A DNA stretch of 51,791 bases. Origin: Stutzerimonas stutzeri. Lineage in GTDB: Bacteria; Pseudomonadota; Gammaproteobacteria; Pseudomonadales; Pseudomonadaceae. Of this stretch, positions 44,243 to 51,791 are shown one piece after another; position 1 is the first letter of the stretch; the number at the start of each line of letters is the position of its first letter. The stretch is from positions 1 to 51,791 of the forward strand of contig NZ_JAAMQZ010000033.1 of the NCBI RefSeq assembly GCF_013522825.1, in the 5' to 3' direction. The translations under genes and the position numbers were made by a program. The notes below the pieces were generated by a model. The model was not told the origin of the DNA. It ran no database searches and saw only the letters and a program-made list of their open reading frames with translations.

Positions 44243-44630
44243 GGACGGTTTTACCCTGTTCTGGATGAACGGCGGCCTGAGAGGGTGTGCGCGACAGCCG
44301 TCTCCAAAGCTTGTTGAATTGCCGTGCCAGTTCAGGATTATCCAGATCGGCCAATCCCTTGCGCGCAATCACCACGATGTCCCAACCCGCCAATTCCAGC
44401 TGATTGAGACGGAAGGTTTCGCGCAGTTGCCGCTTGATGCGATTGCGTTCGACCGAAAGCTTGACGCTCTTCTTGCCGATCACCAGCCCGATGCGGGGAT
44501 GAGGCAGGTCATTTTCGCGCACAAGGAGCAGGACATTCCTGCCCGGTAACTTGCCGGAAGGGGAGTCGAAGACTGCCTTGAACTGGCTCGGGGTCAGCAA
44601 TCGCTTTTCCCGACCGAAGTCCCGACTCAC
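44235..44630 (-). CDS. rnpA: ribonuclease P protein component
   Basis: The 131-residue basic protein has the signature RIGLVIGKKSVKLSVERNRIKRQLRETFRLNQ, in which RNRIKR contacts the RNA. With the RNA subunit it cuts the 5' leader from tRNA precursors. It follows rpmH by 17 bp, and both are made from one transcript. Confidence 0.97.
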   Translation of the reverse strand: MSRDFGREKRLLTPSQFKAVFDSPSGKLPGRNVLLLVRENDLPHPRIGLVIGKKSVKLSVERNRIKRQLRETFRLNQLELAGWDIVVIARKGLADLDNPELARQFNKLWRRLSRTPSQAAVHPEQGKTVHA

Positions 44631-44647
44631 TAGCGATTCCGACGTGT

Positions 44648-44782
44648 TCAGACTGCCAGACGCTTACGACCCTTGGCACGACGGCGCGACAGGACGGCAC
44701 GACCGTTCTTGGTAGCCATACGGGCACGGAAACCGTGGGTGCGAGCGCGCTTGATGGTGCTGGGCTGGAAAGTGCGTTTCAT
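44648..44782 (-). CDS. rpmH: 50S ribosomal protein L34
   Basis: The 44-residue basic protein reads [18 protein letters not shown] and later [18 protein letters not shown], as in all Pseudomonas L34 proteins. It is short and fully encoded on the minus strand, with its start ATG at 44782. It marks the left edge of the origin region. Confidence 0.97.
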
Positions 44783-44962
44783 GATGCTTTACCTGGTGAT
44801 CCATTGCGGGCCGGAATGGCCCCCTTTTAAGAGACCGGCGATTGTAGAGAAGCCAGGCTGCCAGGTCAATTTCCAGCCAGTCGATCAGCAAGGAAAGTTT
44901 AATAAAGAAAGAAAAGAATAGGTTTTCTTTCTAAAGCGTTTATAGATGGTGAACGCGCATTC

Positions 44963-44971
44963 TGTGGATAA
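44963..44971 (-). promoter_or_regulatory. DnaA box 1 of oriC, perfect
   Basis: TGTGGATAA lies 24 bp after the start of the AT-rich end motif TTTATAGATGG. Confidence 0.9.
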
Positions 44972-45079
44972 CACGCTGAAAGCCATGACTGGCAAAGCGT
45001 TGCTCGAAGCGAAACCCTTGGGGTTGCCCGTGTGTCGAGGGTGGGTATGCGTTGCATAGCCTGTGGGTGAATCCATGAC

Positions 45080-45088
45080 TTATCCACA
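45080..45088 (+). promoter_or_regulatory. DnaA box 2 of oriC, perfect
   Basis: TTATCCACA, 117 bp from box 1 and in opposite direction. A weaker box TGTGGGTGA lies 18 bp before it. Confidence 0.9.
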
Positions 45089-45141
45089 GAGGTTTTTGTA
45101 TGCAGGCTATCCACCGACTGATACCCAGCGCTCAGGGGGCG

Positions 45142-45150
45142 TTATCAACA
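45142..45150 (+). promoter_or_regulatory. DnaA box 3 of oriC, one mismatch
   Basis: TTATCAACA, 62 bp after box 2. Confidence 0.75.
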
Positions 45151-45224
45151 GGGCTTAGCGAGCCATCTTTCCTGTTCGTGGTGTTATCGGGTCCAGCGTT
45201 TTCTGCTGCAAGACGTGGCTCATT

Positions 45225-45233
45225 TGTGGATAA
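45225..45233 (-). promoter_or_regulatory. DnaA box 4, overlapping the dnaA promoter
   Basis: TGTGGATAA lies 17 bp before TACAAT (45250-45255), which could be the -10 box of dnaA. A DnaA protein bound here would cover the -35 zone, so this box is more likely to serve self-repression of dnaA. The mnmG-side module has no such fourth box. Confidence 0.75.
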
Positions 45234-45293
45234 CTGGATGGCGCAGGGCTACAATGACGACCGTTTTACAGCTCGACAGCTTTAGGAGATTCC

Positions 45294-46742
45294 GTGTCGG
45301 TGGAACTTTGGCAGCAGTGCGTTGACCTCTTGAGGGATGAACTGCCAGCCCAGCAATTCAACACATGGATCCGTCCGCTTCAGGTTGAGGCCGAGGCGGA
45401 CGCGCTTCACGTCTACGCGCCCAACCGGTTCGTCCTCGACTGGGTCAACGAGAAGTATCTGTCCCGTCTGCTGGAGCTGTTGTCCGAGCGTGCGAGCGGC
45501 CCGGCTCCGAGTCTGTCGCTGCTGATCGGCAGCAAGCGCCGCGCTTCGGCTACCGGCCTGCCGTCTGCCTCCATGGCGCGTGCCCAGCAGCCGACGCCGG
45601 CAGCCGTGGCTCCGACCGTGCAGGAATCATCGCGACGTGAAGAGGCCCCGAGCGGTTTTTCCGAACCTGTAGCTCCCGTGCGTGCAGAGCGCAACGTGCA
45701 GGTCGAGGGCGGGCTCAAGCACACCAGCTATCTCAACCGCACCTTCACCTTCGAGAACTTCGTCGAAGGCAAGTCGAACCAGTTGGCTCGCGCCGCCGCC
45801 TGGCAGGTCGCGGACAATCCCAAGCATGGCTACAATCCGTTGTTCCTCTATGGCGGCGTCGGCCTCGGCAAAACCCATCTGATGCATGCGGTGGGCAACC
45901 ATCTACTGAAGAAGAACCCCAATGCCAAGGTGGTCTACCTGCATTCGGAGCGTTTCGTCGCCGACATGGTCAAGGCGCTGCAGCTCAATGCCATCAACGA
46001 GTTCAAGCGCTTCTATCGCTCGGTGGATGCGCTGCTGATCGATGACATCCAGTTCTTCGCCAAGAAGGAACGCTCCCAGGAAGAGTTCTTCCATACCTTC
46101 AATGCGCTGCTTGAAGGCGGGCAACAGGTGATCCTGACCAGTGACCGCTACCCCAAGGAAATCGACGGGCTGGAAGAACGTCTGAAATCCCGATTCGGCT
46201 GGGGGCTTACGGTGGCGGTAGAGCCGCCGGAGCTTGAGACACGGGTGGCGATCCTGATGAAAAAGGCCGACCAGGCCAATGTCGATCTGCCCCACGATGC
46301 CGCCTTCTTCATCGCCCAGCGGATTCGCTCCAACGTGCGCGAACTGGAAGGTGCGCTCAAGCGGGTCATCGCCCACGCCCACTTCATGGGCCGCGACATC
46401 ACCATCGAGCTGATTCGCGAATCGTTGAAAGACCTGCTTGCCCTGCAGGACAAGCTGGTCAGCGTCGACAATATCCAGCGTACCGTCGCCGAGTATTACA
46501 AGATCAAGATCGCCGATCTGCTCTCGAAGCGACGTTCGCGCTCCGTCGCCCGGCCACGCCAGGTTGCGATGGCCCTGTCCAAGGAGCTGACCAACCACAG
46601 CCTGCCGGAAATCGGCGATGCATTTGGCGGGCGCGATCACACGACTGTACTGCATGCCTGTCGTAAGATTGCCGAACTTCGGGAACTGGATGCGGACATT
46701 CGCGAAGACTACAAGAATCTCCTTCGTACTTTGACAACCTGA
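45294..46742 (+). CDS. dnaA: chromosomal replication initiator DnaA
   Basis: The 482-residue protein has domain I (VELWQQCVDLLRDELPAQQFNTWIRPL) and a variable linker (about residues 85-150). The AAA+ domain holds Walker A LYGGVGLGKTHLMHA and Walker B LLIDDIQFF. The DNA-binding domain IV contains the signature FGGRDHTTVLHACRKI. It binds the DnaA boxes left of the gene and opens the origin. The start is a GTG at 45294 with TAGGAG before it. dnaN follows 37 bp downstream. Confidence 0.98.
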   Translation: MSVELWQQCVDLLRDELPAQQFNTWIRPLQVEAEADALHVYAPNRFVLDWVNEKYLSRLLELLSERASGPAPSLSLLIGSKRRASATGLPSASMARAQQPTPAAVAPTVQESSRREEAPSGFSEPVAPVRAERNVQVEGGLKHTSYLNRTFTFENFVEGKSNQLARAAAWQVADNPKHGYNPLFLYGGVGLGKTHLMHAVGNHLLKKNPNAKVVYLHSERFVADMVKALQLNAINEFKRFYRSVDALLIDDIQFFAKKERSQEEFFHTFNALLEGGQQVILTSDRYPKEIDGLEERLKSRFGWGLTVAVEPPELETRVAILMKKADQANVDLPHDAAFFIAQRIRSNVRELEGALKRVIAHAHFMGRDITIELIRESLKDLLALQDKLVSVDNIQRTVAEYYKIKIADLLSKRRSRSVARPRQVAMALSKELTNHSLPEIGDAFGGRDHTTVLHACRKIAELRELDADIREDYKNLLRTLTT

Positions 46743-46779
46743 ACAGACTGCGGCCATTTAATAGGCAAGGGACCGGACC

Positions 46780-47883
46780 ATGCATTTCACCATTCAGCGC
46801 GAAGCCCTGTTGAAACCCCTGCAGCTGGTAGCCGGCGTCGTCGAACGGCGCCAGACCTTGCCGGTGCTGTCCAACGTATTGCTGGTCGTCCAGGATCAGC
46901 AACTGTCCCTGACGGGGACCGACCTGGAGGTCGAACTGGTCGGTCGCGTTGCACTGGAAGATGCCTGCGAGCCCGGTGAAATCACCGTGCCGGCGCGCAA
47001 GCTGATGGATATCTGCAAGAGCCTGCAGCCCGATGCACTGATCGACATTCGCCTCGATGACCAGAAAGTGGTGATCAAATCCGGGCGCAGCCGTTTTTCC
47101 CTGTCGACACTGCCCGCCAATGATTTTCCGGCTGTGGAAGAAGGTCCTGGCTCACTGAGTTTCAGCGTCAACCAGGGCAGCATGCGCCGCATGATCGAGC
47201 GCAGCAGCTTCGCCATGGCCCAGCAGGATGTGCGCTATTACCTGAACGGCATGCTGATCGAGGTTTCCAGCGGCATGTTGCGCGCCGTGGCGACCGATGG
47301 CCATCGCCTGGCGATGTGTTCCGTGCAGGCCAACATCGATCAGCCGGACCGTCATCAGGTCATCGTTCCGCGCAAGGGGATTCTCGAACTGGCGCGGCTG
47401 CTGACCGAGCAGGATGCCGAAGTCGGCATCGTTCTGGGCCAGCATCATATTCGCGCGACCACCGGCGAATTCACCTTCACCTCCAAGCTGGTGGATGGCA
47501 AGTTCCCCGATTACGAGCGTGTGCTGCCGCGTGGCGGCGACAAGCTCGTCGTCGGCGATCGACAGACGCTGCGCGAGGCCTTCAGCCGTACGGCGATTCT
47601 CTCCAACGAAAAATACCGCGGCATTCGTCTGCAACTGGAAAGCGGCCTGTTGAAGATCCAGGCCAACAACCCGGAGCAGGAAGAAGCGGAAGAGGAAGTG
47701 GCCGTCGACTACAACGGCGGTTCGCTGGAGATTGGCTTCAACGTCAGCTACCTGCTGGATGTGCTGGGCGTGATGACCACCGAGCAGGTGCGTCTGATTC
47801 TCTCCGATGCCAACAGCAGTGCGCTGGTCCAGGAATTCGACAACGACGATTCCTCCTATGTCGTCATGCCGATGCGTCTGTAA
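46780..47883 (+). CDS. dnaN: DNA polymerase III beta sliding clamp
   Basis: The 367-residue protein starts MHFTIQREALLKPLQLVAGVVERRQTLPVLSNVLL and ends YVVMPMRL, the two ends of the clamp fold made of three similar domains. It forms a ring on DNA that holds the polymerase and other repair proteins. It lies between dnaA and recF, 10 bp before the latter. Confidence 0.98.
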   Translation: MHFTIQREALLKPLQLVAGVVERRQTLPVLSNVLLVVQDQQLSLTGTDLEVELVGRVALEDACEPGEITVPARKLMDICKSLQPDALIDIRLDDQKVVIKSGRSRFSLSTLPANDFPAVEEGPGSLSFSVNQGSMRRMIERSSFAMAQQDVRYYLNGMLIEVSSGMLRAVATDGHRLAMCSVQANIDQPDRHQVIVPRKGILELARLLTEQDAEVGIVLGQHHIRATTGEFTFTSKLVDGKFPDYERVLPRGGDKLVVGDRQTLREAFSRTAILSNEKYRGIRLQLESGLLKIQANNPEQEEAEEEVAVDYNGGSLEIGFNVSYLLDVLGVMTTEQVRLILSDANSSALVQEFDNDDSSYVVMPMRL

Positions 47884-47893
47884 CCAGCACTGA

Positions 47894-49006
47894 ATGTCCC
47901 TTAGCCGTATTTCCGTCACCGGCGTTCGCAACCTGCAGCCGGTGACGTTAACCCCCTCCCCTCGCATCAATATCCTTCATGGCGATAACGGCAGTGGCAA
48001 GACCAGCCTGCTGGAAGCCATCTATCTGCTGGGTATGGCACGCTCGTTTCGCAGTGCTCGTCTGAATCCGGTGATCGCTCACGAACAAACGAGCTGTACG
48101 GTTTTCGGTCAGGTGACGCTGGATGAGGAACGATCCAGCGCGCTGGGTATTTCCCGTGATCGTTCGGGCGATGTGCGCATTCGTATCGACGGCCAGAGCG
48201 TCAAGAGCGCAGCCGAACTGGCTGATGCACTGCCATTGCAGCTGATCAACCCGGACAGTTTTCGCCTGCTGGAAGGTGCGCCCAAGCTTCGCAGGCAATT
48301 CCTCGACTGGGGCGTGTTCCACGTGGAACCGCGCTTTCTACAGGCGTGGCAGCGGCTGCAGCAGGCCTTGCGGCAGCGTAACTCGTGGCTGCGGCATGGT
48401 ACACTTGACGCCGCTTCGCAGGCGGCCTGGAGCCGTGAGCTGAGCCTGGCAAGTGAGGAGATCGACGAGTATCGACGGGCCTACATTCAGGCACTCAAGC
48501 CGGTTTTCGAGAGAACCCTGGCAGCCCTGCTGGAGCTGGAAGGCTTCCAGCTGAGCTATTACCGAGGTTGGGACAAATCCCTGGCTCTCGCCGATGTACT
48601 GGCGGCATCAATCGAACGTGATCGGATGATGGGGCATACCCAGGCGGGACCTCAGCGGGCTGATCTTCGCCTGCGTATGGCAGGCCACAGCGCGGCGGAA
48701 ACCTTGTCTCGTGGCCAGCAGAAACTGGTTGTCTGTGCCCTGCGCATAGCCCAGGGGCATCTGGTGAGCGAGGCCAAGCGCGGGCAATGTATTTATCTGG
48801 TCGATGACCTACCGTCCGAGCTGGACGAAACCCACCGGCTTGCGCTGTGCAGCTTGCTGGAACAACTGAATTGCCAGGTTTTCATCACCTGTGTCGATTC
48901 GAACCTATTGCGAGAAGGCTGGCGTGACGATACGCCAATCTCAATGTTTCACGTGGAACATGGAGCGATAGCCCAGGTCCACGGCCCCTCGGGAGTGACG
49001 GCATGA
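47894..49006 (+). CDS. recF: DNA replication and repair protein RecF
   Basis: The 370-residue SMC-like ATPase has Walker A LHGDNGSGKTSLLEAIYLLG, the signature ETLSRGQQKLVVCALRIAQ and Walker B YLVDDLPSELDE. It helps load RecA at gaps. Two parS sites lie inside the coding sequence (48315-48330 and 48945-48960), both read as the residues FHVE. The stop overlaps the gyrB start as ATGA. Confidence 0.97.
   Translation: MSLSRISVTGVRNLQPVTLTPSPRINILHGDNGSGKTSLLEAIYLLGMARSFRSARLNPVIAHEQTSCTVFGQVTLDEERSSALGISRDRSGDVRIRIDGQSVKSAAELADALPLQLINPDSFRLLEGAPKLRRQFLDWGVFHVEPRFLQAWQRLQQALRQRNSWLRHGTLDAASQAAWSRELSLASEEIDEYRRAYIQALKPVFERTLAALLELEGFQLSYYRGWDKSLALADVLAASIERDRMMGHTQAGPQRADLRLRMAGHSAAETLSRGQQKLVVCALRIAQGHLVSEAKRGQCIYLVDDLPSELDETHRLALCSLLEQLNCQVFITCVDSNLLREGWRDDTPISMFHVEHGAIAQVHGPSGVTA
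48315..48330. other. parS: parS site inside recF
   Basis: TGTTCCACGTGGAACC, 15 of 16 bases of the full palindrome. It lies about 3.1 kb from oriC and is a binding site for ParB. Confidence 0.85.
48945..48960. other. parS: parS site near the end of recF
   Basis: TGTTTCACGTGGAACA, 15 of 16 bases of the palindrome, 630 bp from the previous site. Confidence 0.85.
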
Positions 49007-51417
49007 GCGAAAACCATACTTACGATTCGTCCAGTATCAAGGTACTCAAAGGCCTCGATGCGGTACGCAAGCGTCCCGGTATGTATATCGGCGATACGGA
49101 CGACGGCACCGGCCTGCATCACATGGTGTTCGAGGTCGTCGATAACTCGATCGACGAAGCGCTGGCCGGCCATTGCAGTGAAATCTGCATCACCATTCAC
49201 GTCGACGAGTCCATCAGTGTGCGCGACAACGGGCGTGGCATTCCGGTCGATATCCACGAAGAAGGGGTGTCGGCTGCCGAGGTCATCATGACCGTGCTGC
49301 ACGCCGGCGGTAAGTTCGATGACAACTCCTACAAGGTCTCCGGTGGCCTCCACGGCGTGGGCGTCTCCGTGGTGAATGCGCTCTCCGAGGAGTTGATCCT
49401 GACGATTCGTCGCGGTGGCAAGGTCTGGGAGCAGATCTATCGTCACGGCGTTCCCCAAGCACCGCTCGCGGCTGTGGGTGAAACCCAGGATTCCGGCACC
49501 GAGATCCACTTCAAGCCTTCGGCGGAAACCTTCCAGAACATCCACTTCAGCTGGGACATCCTGGCCAAGCGACTGCGCGAACTCTCGTTCCTCAACTCGG
49601 GGGTCGGCATTGTCCTGCGCGATGAGCGCAACGCCAAAGAGGAGCTGTTCAAGTATGAAGGCGGCCTCAGCGCCTTCGTGGCCTACCTCAACACCAACAA
49701 GACGCCGGTGAACGAGGTTTTCCACTTCAATGTCCAGCGTGATGACGGTGTTGGCGTTGAAGTGGCGTTGCAGTGGAACGACAGTTTCAACGAGAACCTG
49801 CTCTGCTTCACCAACAACATTCCCCAGCGCGATGGCGGTACGCACCTTGCTGGGTTCCGCTCGGCATTGACACGTAACCTGAACAACTACATCGAGCAGG
49901 AAGGCCTGGCCAAGAAACACAAGGTTGCGACCACCGGCGACGATGCGCGCGAAGGACTGACGGCCATCATCTCGGTCAAGGTGCCGGACCCCAAGTTCAG
50001 CTCGCAGACCAAGGACAAGCTCGTATCCTCGGAAGTCAAAACCGCTGTCGAACAGGAAATGGGCAAGCACTTTGCCGACTTCCTGCTCGAGCATCCCAAC
50101 GAGGCGAAAGCGGTCGTCAGCAAGATGATCGATGCGGCGCGTGCCCGCGAGGCGGCGCGCAAGGCGCGGGAAATGACGCGACGCAAGGGTGCTCTGGATA
50201 TCGCCGGTCTTCCCGGCAAACTTGCCGATTGTCAGGAAAAGGACCCTGCCCTTTCCGAACTCTACATCGTGGAAGGGGACTCCGCGGGCGGCTCTGCCAA
50301 GCAGGGGCGCAACCGCAAGACCCAGGCGATCCTGCCGCTCAAGGGCAAGATTCTCAACGTCGAGCGGGCGCGCTTCGACCGCATGATTTCCTCGCAGGAA
50401 GTCGGCACCCTGATCACCGCACTGGGCTGCGGGATCGGGCGTGAAGAGTACAACATCGACAAATTGCGTTATCACAACATCATTATCATGACCGATGCTG
50501 ACGTCGATGGATCGCACATCCGCACGCTGCTGTTGACCTTCTTCTTCCGTCAGCTGCCTGAGCTGGTCGAGCGTGGCTACATCTATATCGCGCAACCGCC
50601 GCTGTACAAGGTCAAGCGTGGCAAGCAGGAACAGTACATCAAGGACGATGAGGCGATGGAGGAATACCGCACCCAGTCGGCCCTCGAAGAAGCCAGCCTG
50701 CACGTCAACGAACATGCGCCAGGTTTGTCCGGCGAAGCCCTGGAGCGGCTGGTCAACGATTACCGCGCCGTGATGAAAACCCTGCAGCGTCTGTCGCGTC
50801 TCTATCCTCAGGAACTGACCGAGCACTTCATCTACCTGCCGCGCGTAACAGTCGAGCAGCTGGCTGATCAATCGGCGATGCAAGCCTGGCTGGCGTCCTA
50901 TTCGGCGATGCTCGAAGGCGTCGAGCGCTCGGGTCTGGGCTACAAGGCCAGCCTGCGCGAAGACAAGGAACGCAGCCTGTGGTTGCCCGAGGTGGAAATC
51001 ATTTCGCACGGCCAGGCCAGTTACATCACCTTCAACCGCGACTTTTTCGCCAGCAATGACTACAAAACCGTCACCACGCTGGGGGATGAGTTGAACAGTC
51101 TGCTGGAAGAAGGCGCCTACGTTCAGCGCGGCGAGCGCAAGAAAGCGGTTTCCTCCTTCAAGGAAGCCCTGGACTGGTTGATGGTCGAAGGCACCCGCCG
51201 GCATAGCGTGCAACGCTACAAGGGGTTGGGTGAAATGAACCCGGACCAGCTGTGGGAAACCACCATGGACCCGGCGGTGCGCCGAATGCTCAAGGTCACC
51301 ATCGAAGACGCCATTGCGGCTGACCAGATCTTCAACACCCTGATGGGTGATGCGGTGGAGCCGCGCCGGGACTTTATCGAAACGAACGCCCTGGCGGTGT
51401 CCAATTTGGACTTTTGA
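49003..51417 (+). CDS. gyrB: DNA gyrase subunit B
   Basis: The 804-residue protein starts MSENHTYDSSSIKVLKGLDAVRKRPGMYIG. Its ATP-binding part has VFEVVDNSIDEALAGH and GGLHGVGVSVVNAL. The TOPRIM part has EGDSAGGSAKQGRNRKTQAIL and MTDADVDGSHIRTLLLTFF, and the C-terminal end is of the proteobacterial long type. With GyrA it introduces negative supercoils. It is the target of novobiocin. A terminator stands just downstream. Confidence 0.98.
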   Translation: MSENHTYDSSSIKVLKGLDAVRKRPGMYIGDTDDGTGLHHMVFEVVDNSIDEALAGHCSEICITIHVDESISVRDNGRGIPVDIHEEGVSAAEVIMTVLHAGGKFDDNSYKVSGGLHGVGVSVVNALSEELILTIRRGGKVWEQIYRHGVPQAPLAAVGETQDSGTEIHFKPSAETFQNIHFSWDILAKRLRELSFLNSGVGIVLRDERNAKEELFKYEGGLSAFVAYLNTNKTPVNEVFHFNVQRDDGVGVEVALQWNDSFNENLLCFTNNIPQRDGGTHLAGFRSALTRNLNNYIEQEGLAKKHKVATTGDDAREGLTAIISVKVPDPKFSSQTKDKLVSSEVKTAVEQEMGKHFADFLLEHPNEAKAVVSKMIDAARAREAARKAREMTRRKGALDIAGLPGKLADCQEKDPALSELYIVEGDSAGGSAKQGRNRKTQAILPLKGKILNVERARFDRMISSQEVGTLITALGCGIGREEYNIDKLRYHNIIIMTDADVDGSHIRTLLLTFFFRQLPELVERGYIYIAQPPLYKVKRGKQEQYIKDDEAMEEYRTQSALEEASLHVNEHAPGLSGEALERLVNDYRAVMKTLQRLSRLYPQELTEHFIYLPRVTVEQLADQSAMQAWLASYSAMLEGVERSGLGYKASLREDKERSLWLPEVEIISHGQASYITFNRDFFASNDYKTVTTLGDELNSLLEEGAYVQRGERKKAVSSFKEALDWLMVEGTRRHSVQRYKGLGEMNPDQLWETTMDPAVRRMLKVTIEDAIAADQIFNTLMGDAVEPRRDFIETNALAVSNLDF

Positions 51418-51443
51418 TTCTTCCGCGTCTCCGCAATACCTGC

Positions 51444-51472
51444 CCCCGGCCTCGTGCCGGGGTTCTTGTTTA
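51444..51472 (+). terminator. terminator after gyrB
   Basis: CCCCGGCC-tcg-TGCCGGGG is followed by TTCTTGTTT, 26 bp after the gyrB stop. It ends the dnaA-dnaN-recF-gyrB transcript. Confidence 0.8.
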
Positions 51473-51492
51473 TGGATGGCTGAAAAAGCATG

Positions 51493-51508
51493 TGTTCCAC
51501 GTGGAACA
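51493..51508. other. parS: parS site downstream of gyrB, perfect
   Basis: TGTTCCACGTGGAACA, the complete 16-bp palindrome, between the gyrB terminator and the ahpF promoter region. Confidence 0.92.
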
Positions 51509-51528
51509 CAAGACCTGAGAAGTTACCG

Positions 51529-51565
51529 ATAGTTTTTACTGATTGAGTCTCTTGTATTAATCAAT
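51529..51565 (+). promoter_or_regulatory. candidate OxyR site upstream of ahpF
   Basis: ATAGTTTTTACTGAT and CTTGTATTAATCAAT stand 7 bp apart, the spacing of the OxyR pattern ATAGNTNNNANCTAT repeated twice. They match 8 and 6 of the 10 fixed bases. The site lies about 95 bp before ahpF, a normal distance for OxyR activation. No clear -35/-10 pair was identified. Confidence 0.45.
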
Positions 51566-51658
51566 TTTTGAAAATTACCTGGCCCCGGTAGGATTCGCTT
51601 ATCGAAGCTTTTTCATCTTCTTCCCGGCCAAGGCCAATCTTTGCTCAAGGGGTATTTC

Positions 51659-51791
51659 ATGCTCGACACCAATCTCAAGACCCAGTTGAAAGCCTATCTG
51701 GAAAAGGTCACTCAGCCGTTCGAGATCGTCGCGTCCCTCGATGACGGCGAGAAATCCCGGGAAATGCTGAGCCTGCTGCAGGACATCGCCA
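51659..51791 (+). CDS. ahpF: alkyl hydroperoxide reductase subunit F, N-terminal part
   Basis: Only the first 44 codons are inside the window. They read MLDTNLKTQLKAYLEKVTQP, then FEIVASLDDGEKSREMLSLLQDIA, which matches the thioredoxin-like N-terminal domain of AhpF closely. The whole enzyme (about 520 residues) uses NADH and FAD to reduce the peroxidase AhpC. AAGGGG precedes the start. The usual ahpC gene does not stand before it here: gyrB does. ahpC may therefore follow ahpF or lie elsewhere. Confidence 0.85.
   Translation, partial: MLDTNLKTQLKAYLEKVTQPFEIVASLDDGEKSREMLSLLQDIA

Larger units (their letters stand above)
44897..45240. other. oriC: chromosomal replication origin oriC
   Basis: The gap between rpmH and dnaA holds an AT-rich unwinding region (about 44897-44949, A/T runs ending TTTATAGATGG). 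DnaA boxes lie at 44963, 45080, 45142 (one mismatch) and 45225, with a weak one at 45062 (TGTGGGTGA). The position between rpmH and dnaA, the boxes facing inward and outward, and the change of gene direction all fit the oriC known from Pseudomonas. The rpmH promoter must also be here, pointing left. Confidence 0.9.

Noticed and set aside
48949..51213. 754-codon open frame on the minus strand opposite gyrB
   Set aside because: It is a shadow frame of gyrB without signatures. gyrB is certain by its motifs.

Overview
The window looks like the replication-origin region of a Pseudomonas chromosome, of a GC-rich species that could belong to the P. mendocina/oleovorans group. Three things support this: the gene order rpmH-oriC-dnaA-dnaN-recF-gyrB, with mnmG-rsmG-parA-parB and the atp operon on the other side; parS sites of the type TGTTCCACGTGGAACA; and many short palindromic (REP-like) repeats between genes. 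The species guess is from memory of gene content, not from a search.

Layout. Positions 1-4.4 kb hold an OprD-type porin, a Tas-like aldo/keto reductase, a lone SsuB/TauB-type ABC ATPase and a small membrane protein. Positions 4.5-11.8 kb (minus strand) hold an iron-type operon behind a good Fur box: TonB-dependent receptor, a periplasmic membrane-anchored CobN-like chelatase homologue, an ExbB-like protein, a DUF2149 protein with an ExbD-like membrane Asp, and HemP. Positions 12.0-17.7 kb (plus) hold the sulfonate-sulfur operon lsfA-ssuEADCBF. Positions 17.8-24.3 kb hold a tripartite RND efflux operon (outer membrane factor, pump, adaptor) divergent from a TetR regulator, with a perfect 32-bp palindrome between them.

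Positions 24.5-44.8 kb are all on the minus strand and are core genome: glmS (with an empty attTn7), a DeoR-type regulator, glmU, atpIBEFHAGDC, parAB, rsmG, mnmG, mnmE, yidC, yidD, rnpA, rpmH. The origin lies at about 44.9-45.25 kb. dnaA, dnaN, recF and gyrB follow on the plus strand, then the start of ahpF, which runs off the window. Genes on both sides therefore point away from oriC, with replication.

Two points stand out. First, the TonB receptor/CobN-like/ExbB-like/DUF2149/HemP operon resembles the Hmu heme-iron operons of Bacteroidetes and lacks the CobS/CobT ATPase partners of a true cobaltochelatase, so it may be a heme de-chelatase system driven by a dedicated proton-channel motor. 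Second, the mnmG-mnmE gap carries an origin-like module with almost the same DnaA-box spacing as oriC itself (24/116/62 bp against 24/117/62 bp), which suggests a duplicated origin. No tRNA, rRNA, CRISPR array, insertion sequence or prophage gene was seen.
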